Positions 34,494 to 45,241 are shown, counted from the first letter of the stretch. The stretch: DNA of 64,000 nucleotides from Paracoccus sp. R12_2 (GCF_017744015.1 NZ_JAGHRA010000008.1:1-64000); one strand, 5' to 3'. A program made the numbers and translations. Notes: generated from the sequence alone by a model not told the origin.

Positions 34494-35816
34494 ATGAGCA
34501 TGCTCAACCCCCTGCAGATGCGCCGACTCGACGCGCTGAACTACTACACCGCCACAAGGAAGTACGACCTGTCTTTTCCCAGGCTGACCGATGACATCGA
34601 CTGCGACGTGGTCGTGATCGGCGGCGGCTTCTCCGGCATCAACACCGCCCTTGAACTGGCCGAGGCCGGCATCACGAATGTCGTGGTTCTGGAAGCGCGC
34701 CATCTCGGCTATGGCGGCACCGGCCGCAATGGCGGGCAGGTCATGGCCGGAATCGGCCACGATCTGGATGCGGTGAAGAAACATGTCGGCCCGCAAGGCC
34801 TCGAGACCCTGTTCAAGATCGCCAACATGGGCGCCGGGATCATCCGCGACCGCGTGGCAAAATACGGGATTGATGCGGACTTTTCGCGCGGCTACGGCTA
34901 TCTGGCCTACAACCAGCGCCAGCTGAAGACCCTGCGTGGCTGGTTCGACGAGTTCCGCGCGGCTGACCCCGGGGAAGAGATCGCGCTGTTGGAAGGCCGG
35001 GATGTGCAGACGATCATCGGCACGGATGTCTATGCCGGCGCGATCAAGCACATGGGCGGCGGGCATGTCCATTCGCTTAACCTGCTGCTAGGAGAAGCCA
35101 AGGCGCTTGCCGGGTACGGCGCGCGGATTTTCGAGAACTCTCCCGCCACTTCGGTCGAATATGGCCCGCGTATCACCGTGCGCACGAACGGAGGCACGGT
35201 GACCGCGAGCAAGCTGCTATGGGCCTGCGACGGGTTCCTGGACCGGTTGGAGCCTGCCATCGCCTCGAAGACCGTCAACACCTTCGCCTTCCAGGTCGCA
35301 ACCGAGGCCCTGTCTGACGACATTATCGAGCGGATAAGTCCGATCCGCGGCGCCTATTCCGACATCCGCCCGGTCATCGACTATTTCCGCGTCACGCGCG
35401 AGAACCGGCTGCTCTTCGGCTCGGCAACGCGGGCGCTGGACTACATCCCGAAGGACCTGGCGGGCTGGAACCAAAACCTGATGCTGAAGATCTTTCCCTA
35501 TCTGAAGGACGTGAAGATCGACATGGCCTGGGGCGGCCCGATGGCCTGTTCGGCGAACCTGTTCCCGCAGATCGGAACCCTGCCAGGAAGGCCGAACGCC
35601 TTCTTCGTGCAAGGGTATTCCGGCTTTGGCGTAACGCCCAGCCATATCGTCTGCAAGGTTTTGGCCGAGGGGATGAGCGAGGGTTCGGCGCGCTATGACC
35701 TGATGGCGCGGATCCCGCATGTCTCGATCGTCGGGGCGGATAATGCCCGTCCCGCGATCACCACCGCTGGCAAATGCTGGCACCAACTGTCCGGCTACTT
35801 CAACGGCCGACGCTGA
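34494..35816 (+). CDS. FAD-dependent amine oxidoreductase, PuuB-like (DAO family)
   Basis: A 440-residue flavoprotein. The dinucleotide-binding motif is CDVVVIGGGFSGINTALELAEAGITNVVVLEA, followed by GYGGTGRNGGQVMAG, the segment seen in gamma-glutamylputrescine oxidases and sarcosine-type oxidases. The C-terminal GYSGFGVTPSHIVCKVLAEGM also fits. It would oxidise an amine to an aldehyde, releasing ammonia and H2O2. It starts three bases after the permease stop codon. Confidence 0.87.
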   Translation: MSMLNPLQMRRLDALNYYTATRKYDLSFPRLTDDIDCDVVVIGGGFSGINTALELAEAGITNVVVLEARHLGYGGTGRNGGQVMAGIGHDLDAVKKHVGPQGLETLFKIANMGAGIIRDRVAKYGIDADFSRGYGYLAYNQRQLKTLRGWFDEFRAADPGEEIALLEGRDVQTIIGTDVYAGAIKHMGGGHVHSLNLLLGEAKALAGYGARIFENSPATSVEYGPRITVRTNGGTVTASKLLWACDGFLDRLEPAIASKTVNTFAFQVATEALSDDIIERISPIRGAYSDIRPVIDYFRVTRENRLLFGSATRALDYIPKDLAGWNQNLMLKIFPYLKDVKIDMAWGGPMACSANLFPQIGTLPGRPNAFFVQGYSGFGVTPSHIVCKVLAEGMSEGSARYDLMARIPHVSIVGADNARPAITTAGKCWHQLSGYFNGRR

Positions 35817-35836
35817 ACCAACCAAGGAAGAAGCAA

Positions 35837-36193
35837 ATGCTGACCAAGATCAACACGCCCCTGCCAGAACTCGAAAGCTGGGGCAGCGTGACCAATCTCG
35901 GCGCTGAGGTCCTCGAGGGCGATGTGCAGTGCATGGGCGCAATGCTGCACGGCGCGCCGAACAACCGCGTTTCCTGCGCCTATTTCGGCATCACCAAGGG
36001 CAAATTCCGCATGACCTACCTGTTTGACGAACATTCCGTCGTGGTCGAAGGCAGCGCGACCCTGACCGATGAGAGCACCGGCACCACAACCACCTTCGGC
36101 GTGGGCGACAGCTGGTTCGTCAAAAAGGGCACGCCGGTCCTGTGGGACGTGACCACCGATCGCTTCGTCAAGAACTACCTGGCCGTAACCTGA
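35837..36193 (+). CDS. small cupin-domain protein (DUF861/EutQ-like)
   Basis: A 118-residue single-domain cupin. Cupin motifs appear as FRMTYLFDEHSVVVEGSATLTDE and GVGDSWFVKKGTPVLWDV. Proteins of this group occur next to amine-oxidase genes and their role is not clear; a detoxifying or binding function is inferred. It is third in the amine operon, 20 bases after the oxidase. Confidence 0.8.
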   Translation: MLTKINTPLPELESWGSVTNLGAEVLEGDVQCMGAMLHGAPNNRVSCAYFGITKGKFRMTYLFDEHSVVVEGSATLTDESTGTTTTFGVGDSWFVKKGTPVLWDVTTDRFVKNYLAVT

Positions 36194-36487
36194 TCAGGGG
36201 CTTTGGCCACACGGGTTAGTGCGTGACCGCCGTCAGAAGCTTGCTGGATTTGCTCATTCCCGGCTTCTGGCAGGCGCGCTGGCGGTAGGTCAGGACTGTG
36301 CAGACGCGTCGCGTCAGGTCCTCCTCGGGTGGTGCGGGCCGACTGCATGACGGCCTCAGCGACGAGATGAACCTGAGGCTGTGGTCGAGATCGACGCTCA
36401 TCCTAATGAACTACATCAGTGACCGCGAAGCGCCATTCGGCGCCATGACAACGGCCCGTCAGGGCTGATCCATCTCTGGGAGGAGAC

Positions 36488-37891
36488 ATGATGAGCCATT
36501 CCAACACCGTCGGCCTGCGGGCTGCGACATCGGCGCATTTCTCGGTCCTCAATCCCGCCACGGGAGAGGTCGTAGGCGAGGCGCCGAACGCCACCGCCGC
36601 GGACCTGGATCGCGCGGTTGCCGCGGCCCGCGCAGCACAGCCCGCTTGGGCCGCCATGCCCGACGCGCAGCGTGCGGCCGCTTGTCAGGCCATCGCCGGT
36701 CTGCTGGACGCGAACGCCGAGGAACTGGCGCGTCTACTGACGCTGGAACAGGGCAAACCGTTGAACGGCCTCGGCTCCCGGTGGGAACTGGGCGGCGCTG
36801 CGGCCTGGGCGGGCTACAACGCCGGCCTGTCGCTGCCCCTCGAGGTCCTGCAGGACGACCCTGCGGGCCGCGTAGAACTGCACCGCAAGCCCGTCGGCGT
36901 CATCGGCTCGGTCACGCCCTGGAACTTCCCGGTCATGATCGCGATCTGGCACGTCGTTCCCGCCCTGCGCGCCGGAAATACCGTGGTGCTGAAACCCTCG
37001 CCGATGACCCCGCTTGCGACACTGCGGATGGTTGATCTGGCGCAGACCGTCCTGCCCAAAGGCGTGTTGAACATCGTGACCGGTGATGACATCGAATTCC
37101 AGCTTGGCGCCGCGATGACCAGACACCCCGGCATCGACAAGATCGTCTTCACCGGCTCGTCAGCCACCGGCCGTCAGGTCATGCGGACCGCCGCCGACAC
37201 TCTCAAGCGGCTGACATTGGAACTTGGCGGAAACGATGCGGGTATCGTCTTGCCCGACGCCGAGCCTGCCGCCATTGCCGAGGGCCTTTTCTGGGGCGCA
37301 TTCATCAACAACGGGCAGACCTGCGCTGCTCTGAAGCGTCTTTATGTCCATGACTGCATTCACGACGAGGTTTGCGAGGCTCTGGTTGATTTCGCACGCA
37401 CCATCCCGGTGGGCAACGGCTTGGACGAGTCGTCCATACTGGGACCGATCCAGAACCGGATGCAGTTCGACAAGGTCTTGCGGCTGGTCTCGGACGCTGC
37501 AGGCCGTGGGCAGGTGCTGCTGGGCGGCGAGCCGGGCGAAGGGCTGTTCTTCCGCCCCACGATCATCGCGGGTCTGAGCAACGGCGACGCCCTGGTGGAC
37601 GAGGAGCAGTTCGGTCCGGCCTTGCCGATCATCCGCTACAAGGATGTGGGCGAGGCGGTCGCTGCGGCGAACGACAATCCCAACGGCCTCGGCGGATCGG
37701 TCTGGAGCGCGGACCACGCAGCCGCCCGTGCGGTGGCCAACCGGATGGAGTGTGGCTCCGTCTGGATCAACAAACACGGGGCGGTGCAACCTAACGCGCC
37801 TTTCGGTGGGATCAAGCAGTCTGGCATGGGTGTTCAGTTCGCGAAAGAAGGTCTGGCCGAGAACACGGTGGCACAGGTCGTCTTCAGTTGA
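36488..37891 (+). CDS. NAD(P)-dependent aldehyde dehydrogenase
   Basis: A 467-residue ALDH-superfamily enzyme. The N-terminal NPATGEVVGEAPNATAADLDRAV is typical, the general base lies in LELGGNDAGIVLPDAE and the catalytic cysteine in NNGQTCAALKRLYVH. The cofactor site is GSVTPWNFPVMIAIWHVVPALRAGNTVVLKPSPMTPLA. It would oxidise the aldehyde produced by the PuuB-like enzyme. A 294-base gap from the cupin gene holds no clear gene. An ATG three bases on (36491) is also possible. Confidence 0.9.
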   Translation: MMSHSNTVGLRAATSAHFSVLNPATGEVVGEAPNATAADLDRAVAAARAAQPAWAAMPDAQRAAACQAIAGLLDANAEELARLLTLEQGKPLNGLGSRWELGGAAAWAGYNAGLSLPLEVLQDDPAGRVELHRKPVGVIGSVTPWNFPVMIAIWHVVPALRAGNTVVLKPSPMTPLATLRMVDLAQTVLPKGVLNIVTGDDIEFQLGAAMTRHPGIDKIVFTGSSATGRQVMRTAADTLKRLTLELGGNDAGIVLPDAEPAAIAEGLFWGAFINNGQTCAALKRLYVHDCIHDEVCEALVDFARTIPVGNGLDESSILGPIQNRMQFDKVLRLVSDAAGRGQVLLGGEPGEGLFFRPTIIAGLSNGDALVDEEQFGPALPIIRYKDVGEAVAAANDNPNGLGGSVWSADHAAARAVANRMECGSVWINKHGAVQPNAPFGGIKQSGMGVQFAKEGLAENTVAQVVFS

Positions 37892-38588
37892 CGTCGTTCT
37901 TCCATTCCGGGCCACAGGCACTGGCGACGATCTTCTTGTCGTTACGACGTCCTCCAGCTGTTGCGTCAGGGGCGGGGTGAGGGAGCGCGGGATCTAGAGA
38001 TATCTAGGCTCAGCTGCTTCCAGCGTATTGTGCTGGATGAACGAACCGAAGCTTTCGTGCAGCAGCGCGCCGGGTCCTTTCTCGGCCAGATAAGAACACT
38101 GCCGTCGCGCAAAAATTTGCATGTGTCGGTGTGACCTTGGCGACATCCGGCGTTGCTGCTGAGAGTGTCTGAAATTCTGTGTATCCGACCGGGTCCATGC
38201 TGTTATCAGATACGTTAAGGCGACGAAGCGCCCGGCACACATTACGGCCAGCTGACTGCGGGCAGGATCGCCCGTCAATCTACTCTAAATGCCATCCGCA
38301 TGCTTCTGCGAAGATTGGCGAAATGTCGTGTCGCCAAGAATCAGCTGCACCAAATATCTGGCAGACCCCAATATTGCCCCCTGCTTGCACGTCGGCCCAG
38401 AAGTTTGGCCCTCTGCAGCGCCGAAAACCGGCCCCGTGGCCGAACGGCGCCAGCGATCCGGACGTCGGGGCAGGCGCCAGCTTCCGGCATCATCCCGTAA
38501 CGCCGTTCGGATCCGAGATGGGTACTTTTGCATTGTCGGTTTCTTGTTTAGGTTGAAATTCGCGATCTCAGCACAGGGAAGGTGAAGC
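37892..38588. other. gene-free stretch
   Basis: About 700 bases without a supported gene. Minus-strand frames at 38000-38280 look like decayed coding sequence with shifting frames, but I could not assign them to a family. The last 60 bases contain a plausible start region for the Hint-domain gene (GGAAGG before the ATG at 38589). Confidence 0.35.
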
Positions 38589-39746
38589 ATGGCAACGTAT
38601 GACGCATGGGGCTGGGTCGGTACGGGTGCAAGCACGGGTATCCCGACTGCCGGCGGCAGCGATATCGAAGGCGGGTTGAGCAATACCAGCCATGCGCCCG
38701 ACGGCAGTGATATAAGCTATGTCGAACGCGGTACGATTGTGTTCGATGATGGCAACGGCGATAACAATATAGAAGATACGGATACTGATGATGGCGGCGG
38801 CGCACCACCCGCTGGCGATCGGATTTCCGTCGATGGTGGAACGTCGTTCCAGGCTTTGAATGAAATCGGCCTGTATAGTAATTCAACCATCGACTACACC
38901 CTTCCCGACAGTTCGTCCGGGACCATAACGGGTGTCACCCTGCGCGTTTTCCAACTGGCTGATGGCACGATCATCATGCGTATGACCGACACCAGCCTGC
39001 AGGATGCCTATGATTCGGTCGGTTTCCTGCCCAATCATGCGACAAGTCTTAATCTTGGAACATACGACGGAACGGACTATACCGCGATGCTTCCCAGTAA
39101 TTTTGACGAAGCGCTTCCCTGTTTCACGGCAGATACATTGATCGAGACCGATCGCGGGCTGATGAGAGCATTGGATCTGCGTGCCGGGGATCTGGTCCGG
39201 ACGCTGGATCATGGCTATCAGCCTGTTCGTTGGAGCTGCTCGCGTAGCCTTGATGGGCTGCAACTGGCGATGTCTCCGCATCTGCGACCGATCCGCATTC
39301 GAGCGGGCGCGCTGGGGGATGAATCGCCTGCACGCGACTTGATCGTCTCTCCACAACACCGGGTGCTTGTGCGCTCGAAAATAGCGCAGCGGATGTTCGG
39401 GGCGGATGAGGTGCTGGTGGCAGCTAAGCAGCTGCTGGTGCATGACGGCGTGGAGAACGCTGACGATCTCACCGACGTAATCTATGTGCATTTCCTTTGC
39501 GAGAGACACGAAATCGTCTATTCGGAAGACGCTCTGACGGAAAGCCTTTATCCGGGGCCGGAGGCGCTCAAATCCATCGGCCCGGCCGCTCTGGATGAAC
39601 TCCATGAACTGTTTCCGCAACTGCAGGACATTTCAGAAGGGTTGGAATTCGAACCAGCCCGACCTTTGCTCAAGGGCCGCGAAGCCCGGAACATGGCGGA
39701 GCGTCACGTCAAGAACGAGAAGCCGTTAGTGAGCACGTGCTGCTAG
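38589..39746 (+). CDS. Hint-domain (hedgehog/intein-type) protein
   Basis: A 385-residue protein. The first ~175 residues are acidic, Gly/Asp/Thr-rich and probably extracellular beta structure. The Hint domain starts at PCFTADTLIETDRGLMRALDLRAGD, where the cysteine is the N-terminal splice-type nucleophile, and includes the Hint block SPQHRVLVRSK. Such Hint_2 proteins are common in Rhodobacterales and often follow adhesin- or RTX-like domains; the domain may cleave itself at the cysteine. There is no signal peptide, as in many type I secreted proteins. The downstream end (VSTCC) carries a double cysteine. Confidence 0.8.
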   Translation: MATYDAWGWVGTGASTGIPTAGGSDIEGGLSNTSHAPDGSDISYVERGTIVFDDGNGDNNIEDTDTDDGGGAPPAGDRISVDGGTSFQALNEIGLYSNSTIDYTLPDSSSGTITGVTLRVFQLADGTIIMRMTDTSLQDAYDSVGFLPNHATSLNLGTYDGTDYTAMLPSNFDEALPCFTADTLIETDRGLMRALDLRAGDLVRTLDHGYQPVRWSCSRSLDGLQLAMSPHLRPIRIRAGALGDESPARDLIVSPQHRVLVRSKIAQRMFGADEVLVAAKQLLVHDGVENADDLTDVIYVHFLCERHEIVYSEDALTESLYPGPEALKSIGPAALDELHELFPQLQDISEGLEFEPARPLLKGREARNMAERHVKNEKPLVSTCC

Positions 39747-40229
39747 CAACTGTATCAGTGAAGAAATGCGAATCGGATCTGGGTCCTGGTGGTCTGGCCG
39801 ATTTCGGACAAAGTAGGTGAACTTGGTGATGCAGCGCTTCGCATCGTTCAAACGGCCAGGTCGGCCGATCGAAGGTGGTGTCGGCGATATGAATTTGATC
39901 ATGTGGGGCGGTCCTCCGCCATAACTGTAAAGGGGGCATTGTTGTCATCGGCCCTCGGTGCATTTGAGGCTGTTCAGCACGGCCGCCGCGCCGCGGTGCA
40001 GCCTATCTGAACCGGCCTTCTTAATCTTCGCAGCAATCTGTCCGGGCGATGTTGCTGCTGCGGAACAGTGGGGCCTTTCGTTGCGCTGGATCGAATGTCG
40101 GACTTCATTTTCCGCCATCGAGCATCGTCATGATATCCGCCGTTTCCTTGTCCGCCGGAAAGACAGCTTCGATCGGCAACCTCGGACAACAGCACAGAAC
40201 GTGCCCATTCCCTTCCAGAAGTTAAGGCG
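39747..40229. other. gene-free stretch with decayed sequence
   Basis: No supported gene. Several short frames on both strands (for example around 39800-39960 minus) look like remnants of mobile elements that I could not place in a family. They join the broken end of the TonB receptor fragment at about 40230. Confidence 0.35.
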
Positions 40230-41388
40230 CGACGCGCCGATTTCGTATCGTTCACCGCGTTCGGGCTCGACCCCGATGACGGGTGGAGCGACCGATTCCG
40301 CATAGCTGATATAGGTCGAGATCTCGGGCGTGACCTTCCAGGTCAACGCGCCGCGCAGGGACGTCTCGGAAAAATCATCCTCTGACGAGACGCCGGTCAT
40401 GCGGTCGTCTTCGCGGATCTCAAGGCGGTCGTGCCGGGCGCCAAGGGTGGCGATGAACCTGTCGTCGAAAGACAGGTTCTGCTGTACGAAAACCGCCTTG
40501 TTGGTGCTGTCGCGCTTCAGATCCTGATATCGCACCAGATCCGCAGGCGCGCCAGTATAGACCGGATCGTGCGGGTCGATCCCGGTGGCGGCCGCGTAGA
40601 ACGATGATTGGTCCGTGGAAACATCGCGATATTCGACGCCCGCCAGCGTGCTGCTGTCGATCCGCCCAAGGTTGCGGTCGTATTGCAGGATCACGTCGCC
40701 CACGACCTCATCCGTTTGCGAATCCGAGGCCAGATATCCGCGCGGCACCGGGAATGTGCCGTCATCGCCCGCGATATAGACATAGCCGTAGTCGTCGGCG
40801 GTGTCGCTGTAGCGCAGGTTCGAACGCAGGGTCAGGCCGCCTCCGAAATCATGTTCGGCAATCAGGCTCAGCGATTTGCGTTCGACATTCAGATAGTTGA
40901 AATCCGGTTCGCCCAGAAACAAGCTGCGGTCATAGTCGCCATAGCGCGGATAGCCGCCGCTATTGGGGGTCGCCTCGCGTTCCAGGTAATCGGCGATCAG
41001 GCTGATCGAGGTCACGTCGCCGGGTTGCCATGTCAGCCCGCCCATCAGGAATTTCTCGTCGTCCTGAGAGAAGTCGTATTCGCGGTCGCTGTCCTGCAGC
41101 TTGCCGGTGAACCGGTATGACAAGGTCGAATCGGGGCTAAGCGTGTCGCCGAAATCGAATCCGATTTCCTTGCGGTCATCCGATCCCGCGGTTGCGAAGA
41201 CCTCCGAGAAACGTTCAGCGCGCGGACGCTTGGTCACGAAATTGATCGAGCCGCCGGGATCTGCAATGCCGAACAGGGTCGAGTTGGCGCCGCGGATCAC
41301 CTCGACCCGTTCATAGGCCAGAGGTTCCTCGCGGATGCCCCGGCGGTACTGACCACCGCCCCTCGGCAGGGCTACGATCTGACATTTT
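40230..41388 (-). pseudogene. TonB-dependent siderophore receptor, internal fragment (both ends lost)
   Basis: The frame reads RRGIREEPLAYERVEVIRGANSTLFGIADPGGSINFVTKRP, a classical plug-domain region of FhuA/FpvA-like receptors, and then about 330 residues of beta-barrel with alternating aromatic strands. Upstream of QIVALPRGGGQ there is an in-frame stop, and no signal peptide or TonB box exists, so the plug N-terminus is missing. Downstream, the barrel ends after GERYEIGAS and continues into unrelated sequence, so the last ~150 residues including the terminal aromatic residue are also gone. It cannot be functional. Confidence 0.75.
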
Positions 41389-41421
41389 CAACAAATGACG
41401 GATGGCAATTGACATTTGTTG
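41389..41421. promoter_or_regulatory. inverted repeat upstream of the sugar ABC operon (candidate SorC operator)
   Basis: CAACAAATG at 41389-41397 and CATTTGTTG at 41413-41421 form a perfect 9-base inverted repeat, 15 bases apart. A TTGACA hexamer overlaps its right part (41409-41414). A further half-like CATTT precedes the left arm. The operon encodes a SorC-type regulator, whose family uses TGTT/AACA-type palindromes, so this is its likely operator. Confidence 0.5.
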
Positions 41422-41501
41422 GAATCGCCCCTAACCCTATCATTATTCAGGTCTGCCTTGACAGTTGTCGTGTGGGGGGTGTGACGATGCCGGGGGAAAT
41501 C

Positions 41502-42983
41502 ATGAACAGGCCGCTGCTGGAAGCGACAGGCTTTCGGAAATCGTTTGGTGGCGTGCCCGCGCTGAGCGACGGCAGATTCACGCTGCACGCCGGTTCGGTT
41601 CATGCATTGTGCGGCGGCAACGGCGCTGGCAAGTCCACGTTCCTCAAGATCCTCATGGGGATTCATCTCCGCGACGGGGGCACACTTCTGCGAAATGACA
41701 GGCCGGTCACCTTCGACAGCCCTTCCCAGGCGTTGGCGAATGGCATTTCGATCATCGAACAGGAACTTAGTCCTGTTCCGGCGATGACGGTGGCCGAAAA
41801 TATCTATCTTGGCCGCGAGCCGGTGGGGCTTTTCGGTCGCGTTCGCTTTCGCGAGTTGAATCGCATGGCGCAGGAATTGCTTGACGGGTTTCATTTCGGC
41901 ATCCGCGCCGAAAGCCTGATGATGGACCTGACCGTCGCACAGATCCAGCTGGTCGAGATCGCCAAGGCGCTGAGCTATGACGCAGAGATCATCATCATGG
42001 ACGAGCCGACCTCGGCCCTGGGCGAGGCCGAGGCCGATCAGCTGTTCGCGGCCATCAAGACGCTGAAGGCCCGCGGCAAGGGCGTCATCTATGTCAGCCA
42101 CCGTTTGTCCGAAATCTTCTCGATCTGCGACAGCTACACGGTGTTCCGCGACGGTGCCTTCGTCGAGGCTGGGGCGATGGCCGATATCGACAAGGATCGC
42201 CTGATCCAGCTGGTCGTGGGCCGCCCCCTGACCGAGGAATTCGTCAAGGAAAACGTGCCGGGACACGAGGAAATGCTGTCGGTGCGCAACCTGAGCGCCG
42301 ATCACGGCGTCCGCGACGTGAACTTCGCCGTCAGGCGCGGCGAGATCCTGGCGCTCTATGGTCTGATGGGATCTGGTCGGACCGAGATCTTCGACCGCCT
42401 GTTCGGCCTGTCCGACGTTGCGGGCGGTGAGATCGCGATCGAGGGCAAGCCCACGCGGATCGACACGCCCCACCAGGCGATCGGCGCGGGGCTGGCCTAT
42501 GTCACGGAAGACCGCAAGCAGTCGGGGCTGGTGCTGACGGGGGACGTTCGCGACAATCTGTGCCTGGCGACGCTGGACCGGGTCTCGACCGGTCCCCTGA
42601 TGCGCGCAGGCGCCGAACGCGATGCGGCGCAGCGCATGATCGACACGCTGAATATCAAGACCGCCTCGGACCAATTGTCGGTTTCCAGTCTATCTGGGGG
42701 CAACCAGCAGAAGGTCGTCCTGGGCAAGTGGTTCCTGACCGAACCGCGCATCCTGCTGCTGGACGAGCCGACGCGCGGCGTCGATGTGGGCGCCAAGCGC
42801 GAGATCTATCGCGTGATGTCGGATTTCACGCGGGCCGGCGGCGCCGTCATCATGATCTCGTCCGAGACGGACGAGGTGCTGGGCATGGCCGATCGCGCGG
42901 TCGTCATGCGCGACGGGCGCGTTGCCGGTGAATTGCAGCGGGCGGACCTGTCCGCAGAGAGATTGCTGCATCTGGCGGCCTGA
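41502..42983 (+). CDS. sugar ABC transporter ATP-binding protein, RbsA type
   Basis: A 493-residue double ATPase from ATG 41502 (GGGGGAAA upstream; a start at 41487 is possible). First Walker A: CGGNGAGKSTFLK (residues 38-46). The first signature is degenerate, LTVAQIQLVEIAKAL, with Walker B EIIIMDEPTSALG. The second half has the degenerate P-loop GLMGSGRTEIFD, signature SSLSGGNQQKVVLGKWF and Walker B ILLLDEPTRGVD. This is the standard RbsA/XylG architecture. It energises the permease encoded downstream. Confidence 0.92.
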   Translation: MNRPLLEATGFRKSFGGVPALSDGRFTLHAGSVHALCGGNGAGKSTFLKILMGIHLRDGGTLLRNDRPVTFDSPSQALANGISIIEQELSPVPAMTVAENIYLGREPVGLFGRVRFRELNRMAQELLDGFHFGIRAESLMMDLTVAQIQLVEIAKALSYDAEIIIMDEPTSALGEAEADQLFAAIKTLKARGKGVIYVSHRLSEIFSICDSYTVFRDGAFVEAGAMADIDKDRLIQLVVGRPLTEEFVKENVPGHEEMLSVRNLSADHGVRDVNFAVRRGEILALYGLMGSGRTEIFDRLFGLSDVAGGEIAIEGKPTRIDTPHQAIGAGLAYVTEDRKQSGLVLTGDVRDNLCLATLDRVSTGPLMRAGAERDAAQRMIDTLNIKTASDQLSVSSLSGGNQQKVVLGKWFLTEPRILLLDEPTRGVDVGAKREIYRVMSDFTRAGGAVIMISSETDEVLGMADRAVVMRDGRVAGELQRADLSAERLLHLAA

Positions 42984-43044
42984 ACCGCGGCGCGCCCCAT
43001 CGGGGCTGTCCTGCGGCGCAAGATGCACGAAAGGGAGGATCAAG

Positions 43045-44064
<1,020 letters not shown>

Positions 44065-44067
<3 letters not shown>

Positions 44068-44083
44068 CGCCGCTGCGGCGTCA
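44065..44083 (+). terminator. hairpin across the permease stop codon
   Basis: TGACGCCGC-T-GCGGCGTCA is a perfect inverted repeat starting at the stop codon. With no T-run it is more likely an mRNA stability element than a terminator, in front of the binding-protein gene. Confidence 0.45.
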
Positions 44084-44119
44084 TGTTCCGATGAGAATGT
44101 CATAAAGGGAGGAAACCAC

Positions 44120-45112
44120 ATGACACCGAAGATGATGATGACGGCCAGCGTGTTCGCCTTGGCCCTGGGGGCGGGTGCCGTCCAGGCGCAGGACGAGCCG
44201 ATCAAGATCGGCATGGCCGCCTATGGCCTGAATGCCGAATTCATGCAGTTGTGGTCGGCCGCCGGCGAGAAGCATCCCGCTGTCCAGTCGGGCATGGTCG
44301 AACTGACGATTTTCGACGGTCGCTACGACGCGCTGGTCCAGCAGGACCAGTTCGAGACGATGATCACCCAAGGGTTCGACGCGATCGTCTTTGCGCCGAT
44401 GGATGTCGAGGCAGGTGCCACTGCGGTCCAGCTGGCGGTCGATGCGGGCATTCCGGTCGTTGGGTCGAACGCGCGGGTGAACAGCGACCAGCTGACATCC
44501 TATGTGGGGTCGAACGATGTCGAGGCGGGCTATCTGGAGGCCAAGGCCGTCCTGGACAAGATGAATTGCGAAGGTGACGTCGTCATCATCGAGGGTCCAA
44601 TCGGGCAGTCGGGCGAGATCCAGCGCGGCGAAGGCAACGAAAAGGCCCTGGCCGAATGCCCAGACGTCAAGATCCTGGAACGCCAGACCGCCAACTGGTC
44701 GCGTGCCGAGGCGCAGAGCCTGATGGAAAACTGGCTGACCTCGCATGGCAACGACATCAAGGGCGTGATCGGCCAGAACGACGAGATGGCCCTTGGTGCC
44801 ATCGAGGCGATCCGCGCCGCCGGCATGGACGTGAGCGATTTCGCCATCGCGGGTGTGGACGGCGTGACCGATGCGCTGAACGCGGTCAAGGAAGGCAACA
44901 TGGATTCCATCCTGCAGGATGGCGAGGCGCAGGCCCTGGGTGCCATCGACGTGGCGATCAAGGCTGTCCGCCCGGACTACGAGCCGATGTCCGAAATCTG
45001 GCAGCAGTATCCCGACATGCCTTGGAACGATGGCGCCGACAGCGAGTACAATGTGCCCTGGACACCGGTGACCTCTGAAAATGTCGACGACCTGCTGGCC
45101 TCGCGCCAGTAA
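44120..45112 (+). CDS. sugar ABC transporter substrate-binding protein (periplasmic binding protein type 1)
   Basis: A 330-residue exported protein from ATG 44120 (GGGAGGAAA upstream). Signal peptide: MMMTASVFALALGAGAVQAQ. The mature chain shows the RbsB/XylF fold: ITQGFDAIVFAPMDVEAGATAVQLAVDAGIPVVGSN and IKGVIGQNDEMALGAIEAIRAAG, AIAGVDGVTDAL. It binds a sugar or polyol for the RbsA/RbsC-type proteins. A strong hairpin follows. Confidence 0.92.
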   Translation: MTPKMMMTASVFALALGAGAVQAQDEPIKIGMAAYGLNAEFMQLWSAAGEKHPAVQSGMVELTIFDGRYDALVQQDQFETMITQGFDAIVFAPMDVEAGATAVQLAVDAGIPVVGSNARVNSDQLTSYVGSNDVEAGYLEAKAVLDKMNCEGDVVIIEGPIGQSGEIQRGEGNEKALAECPDVKILERQTANWSRAEAQSLMENWLTSHGNDIKGVIGQNDEMALGAIEAIRAAGMDVSDFAIAGVDGVTDALNAVKEGNMDSILQDGEAQALGAIDVAIKAVRPDYEPMSEIWQQYPDMPWNDGADSEYNVPWTPVTSENVDDLLASRQ

Positions 45113-45128
45113 GGCCATCGGAATCCGT

Positions 45129-45152
45129 CCCCGGCGCTGTCTTGCGCCGGGG
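45129..45152 (+). terminator. GC-rich hairpin after the binding-protein gene
   Basis: CCCCGGCGC-tgtctt-GCGCCGGGG is a strong stem followed only by GCAAAC. It may act as a partial terminator between the transporter genes and the catabolic genes. Confidence 0.55.
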
Positions 45153-45241
45153 GCAAACAGGATCGTTCTTTCGGATCTGAACCTGCCGTATCGGGGTCAA
45201 CCTCGTCGCAGGGATGATCCTGCGTTGGAAAGAGGGCCGCT

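Noticed and set aside
38440-38560. A short resemblance to 5S rRNA sequence (taacgccgttcggatccgagatgggtac)
   Set aside because: Only about 25 bases look similar, with gaps. The helices of a 5S rRNA cannot be formed from the flanks, and no other rRNA is near.
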